Shown one piece after another: positions 63,988 through 64,000 of a stretch of DNA of 64,000 bases. The translations under genes were made by a program, and so were the position numbers. Each line of letters opens with the position of its first letter. Position 1 is the first letter of the stretch. Where the stretch lies: NCBI RefSeq assembly GCF_027596085.1, contig NC_072456.1:19276718-19340717 (forward strand), written 5' to 3'. The DNA comes from Anoplopoma fimbria (taxonomy: Eukaryota; Chordata; Actinopteri; Perciformes; Anoplopomatidae). Below the pieces are notes generated by a model. The model was not told the origin of the DNA and ran no database searches. It worked only from the letters and a program-made list of their open reading frames with translations.

Positions 63988-64000
63988 GTGACACTTGGCA

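Overview
The window is nuclear DNA of a bony fish, probably a percomorph teleost. It has compact vertebrate multi-exon genes with canonical GT-AG introns, long CA/TG microsatellites, and LINE/SINE tails typical of teleosts. Four genes lie on the + strand: abl2, osbpl9, a gas5-like snoRNA host gene, and the 5' part of tor3a. I found no convincing gene on the - strand. Splice sites were placed by reading-phase continuity and family similarity, with no transcript data.

Layout. 1-9490: upstream or 5'-intronic DNA of abl2, with microsatellites and no supported exon. 9491-21732: abl2 (ARG tyrosine kinase), a short first coding exon plus ten shared exons; the 3' UTR runs to a poly(A) signal at 24964. 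25000-27038: intergenic, with LINE-tail-like repeats and a three-copy minisatellite. 27039-55253: osbpl9 (ORP9 lipid-transfer protein), 23 coding exons that join into 726 codons plus stop with no frame break. Two further candidate first exons lie in its introns and would give forms lacking part or all of the PH domain. 55254-57790: osbpl9 3' UTR and spacer. 57795-61818: a 5'TOP-like non-coding host gene with 14 exons and 13 introns, each intron carrying one box C/D snoRNA. Twelve match SNORD74, 75, 76, 78, 79, 80 or 47; one is unassigned. 62291 to the end: tor3a exons 1-3, cut by the window edge.

The most notable points are: (1) a one-base reading-frame break in a G-rich stretch of the last abl2 exon, either an assembly error or a real loss of the actin-binding C-terminus; (2) the gas5 locus, which grew by at least two tandem duplications of exon-plus-snoRNA units, leaving one truncated snoRNA copy; (3) an orphan C/D snoRNA at 60728-60798; (4) alternative 5' exons of osbpl9 and abl2 with correct splice phase. 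The genes are neighbours rather than a pathway: a cytoskeletal kinase, an ER-Golgi/endosome lipid exchanger, an rRNA-methylation guide host, and an ER-lumenal AAA+ protein. In human, TOR3A and ABL2 are also close neighbours, which supports the assignment.
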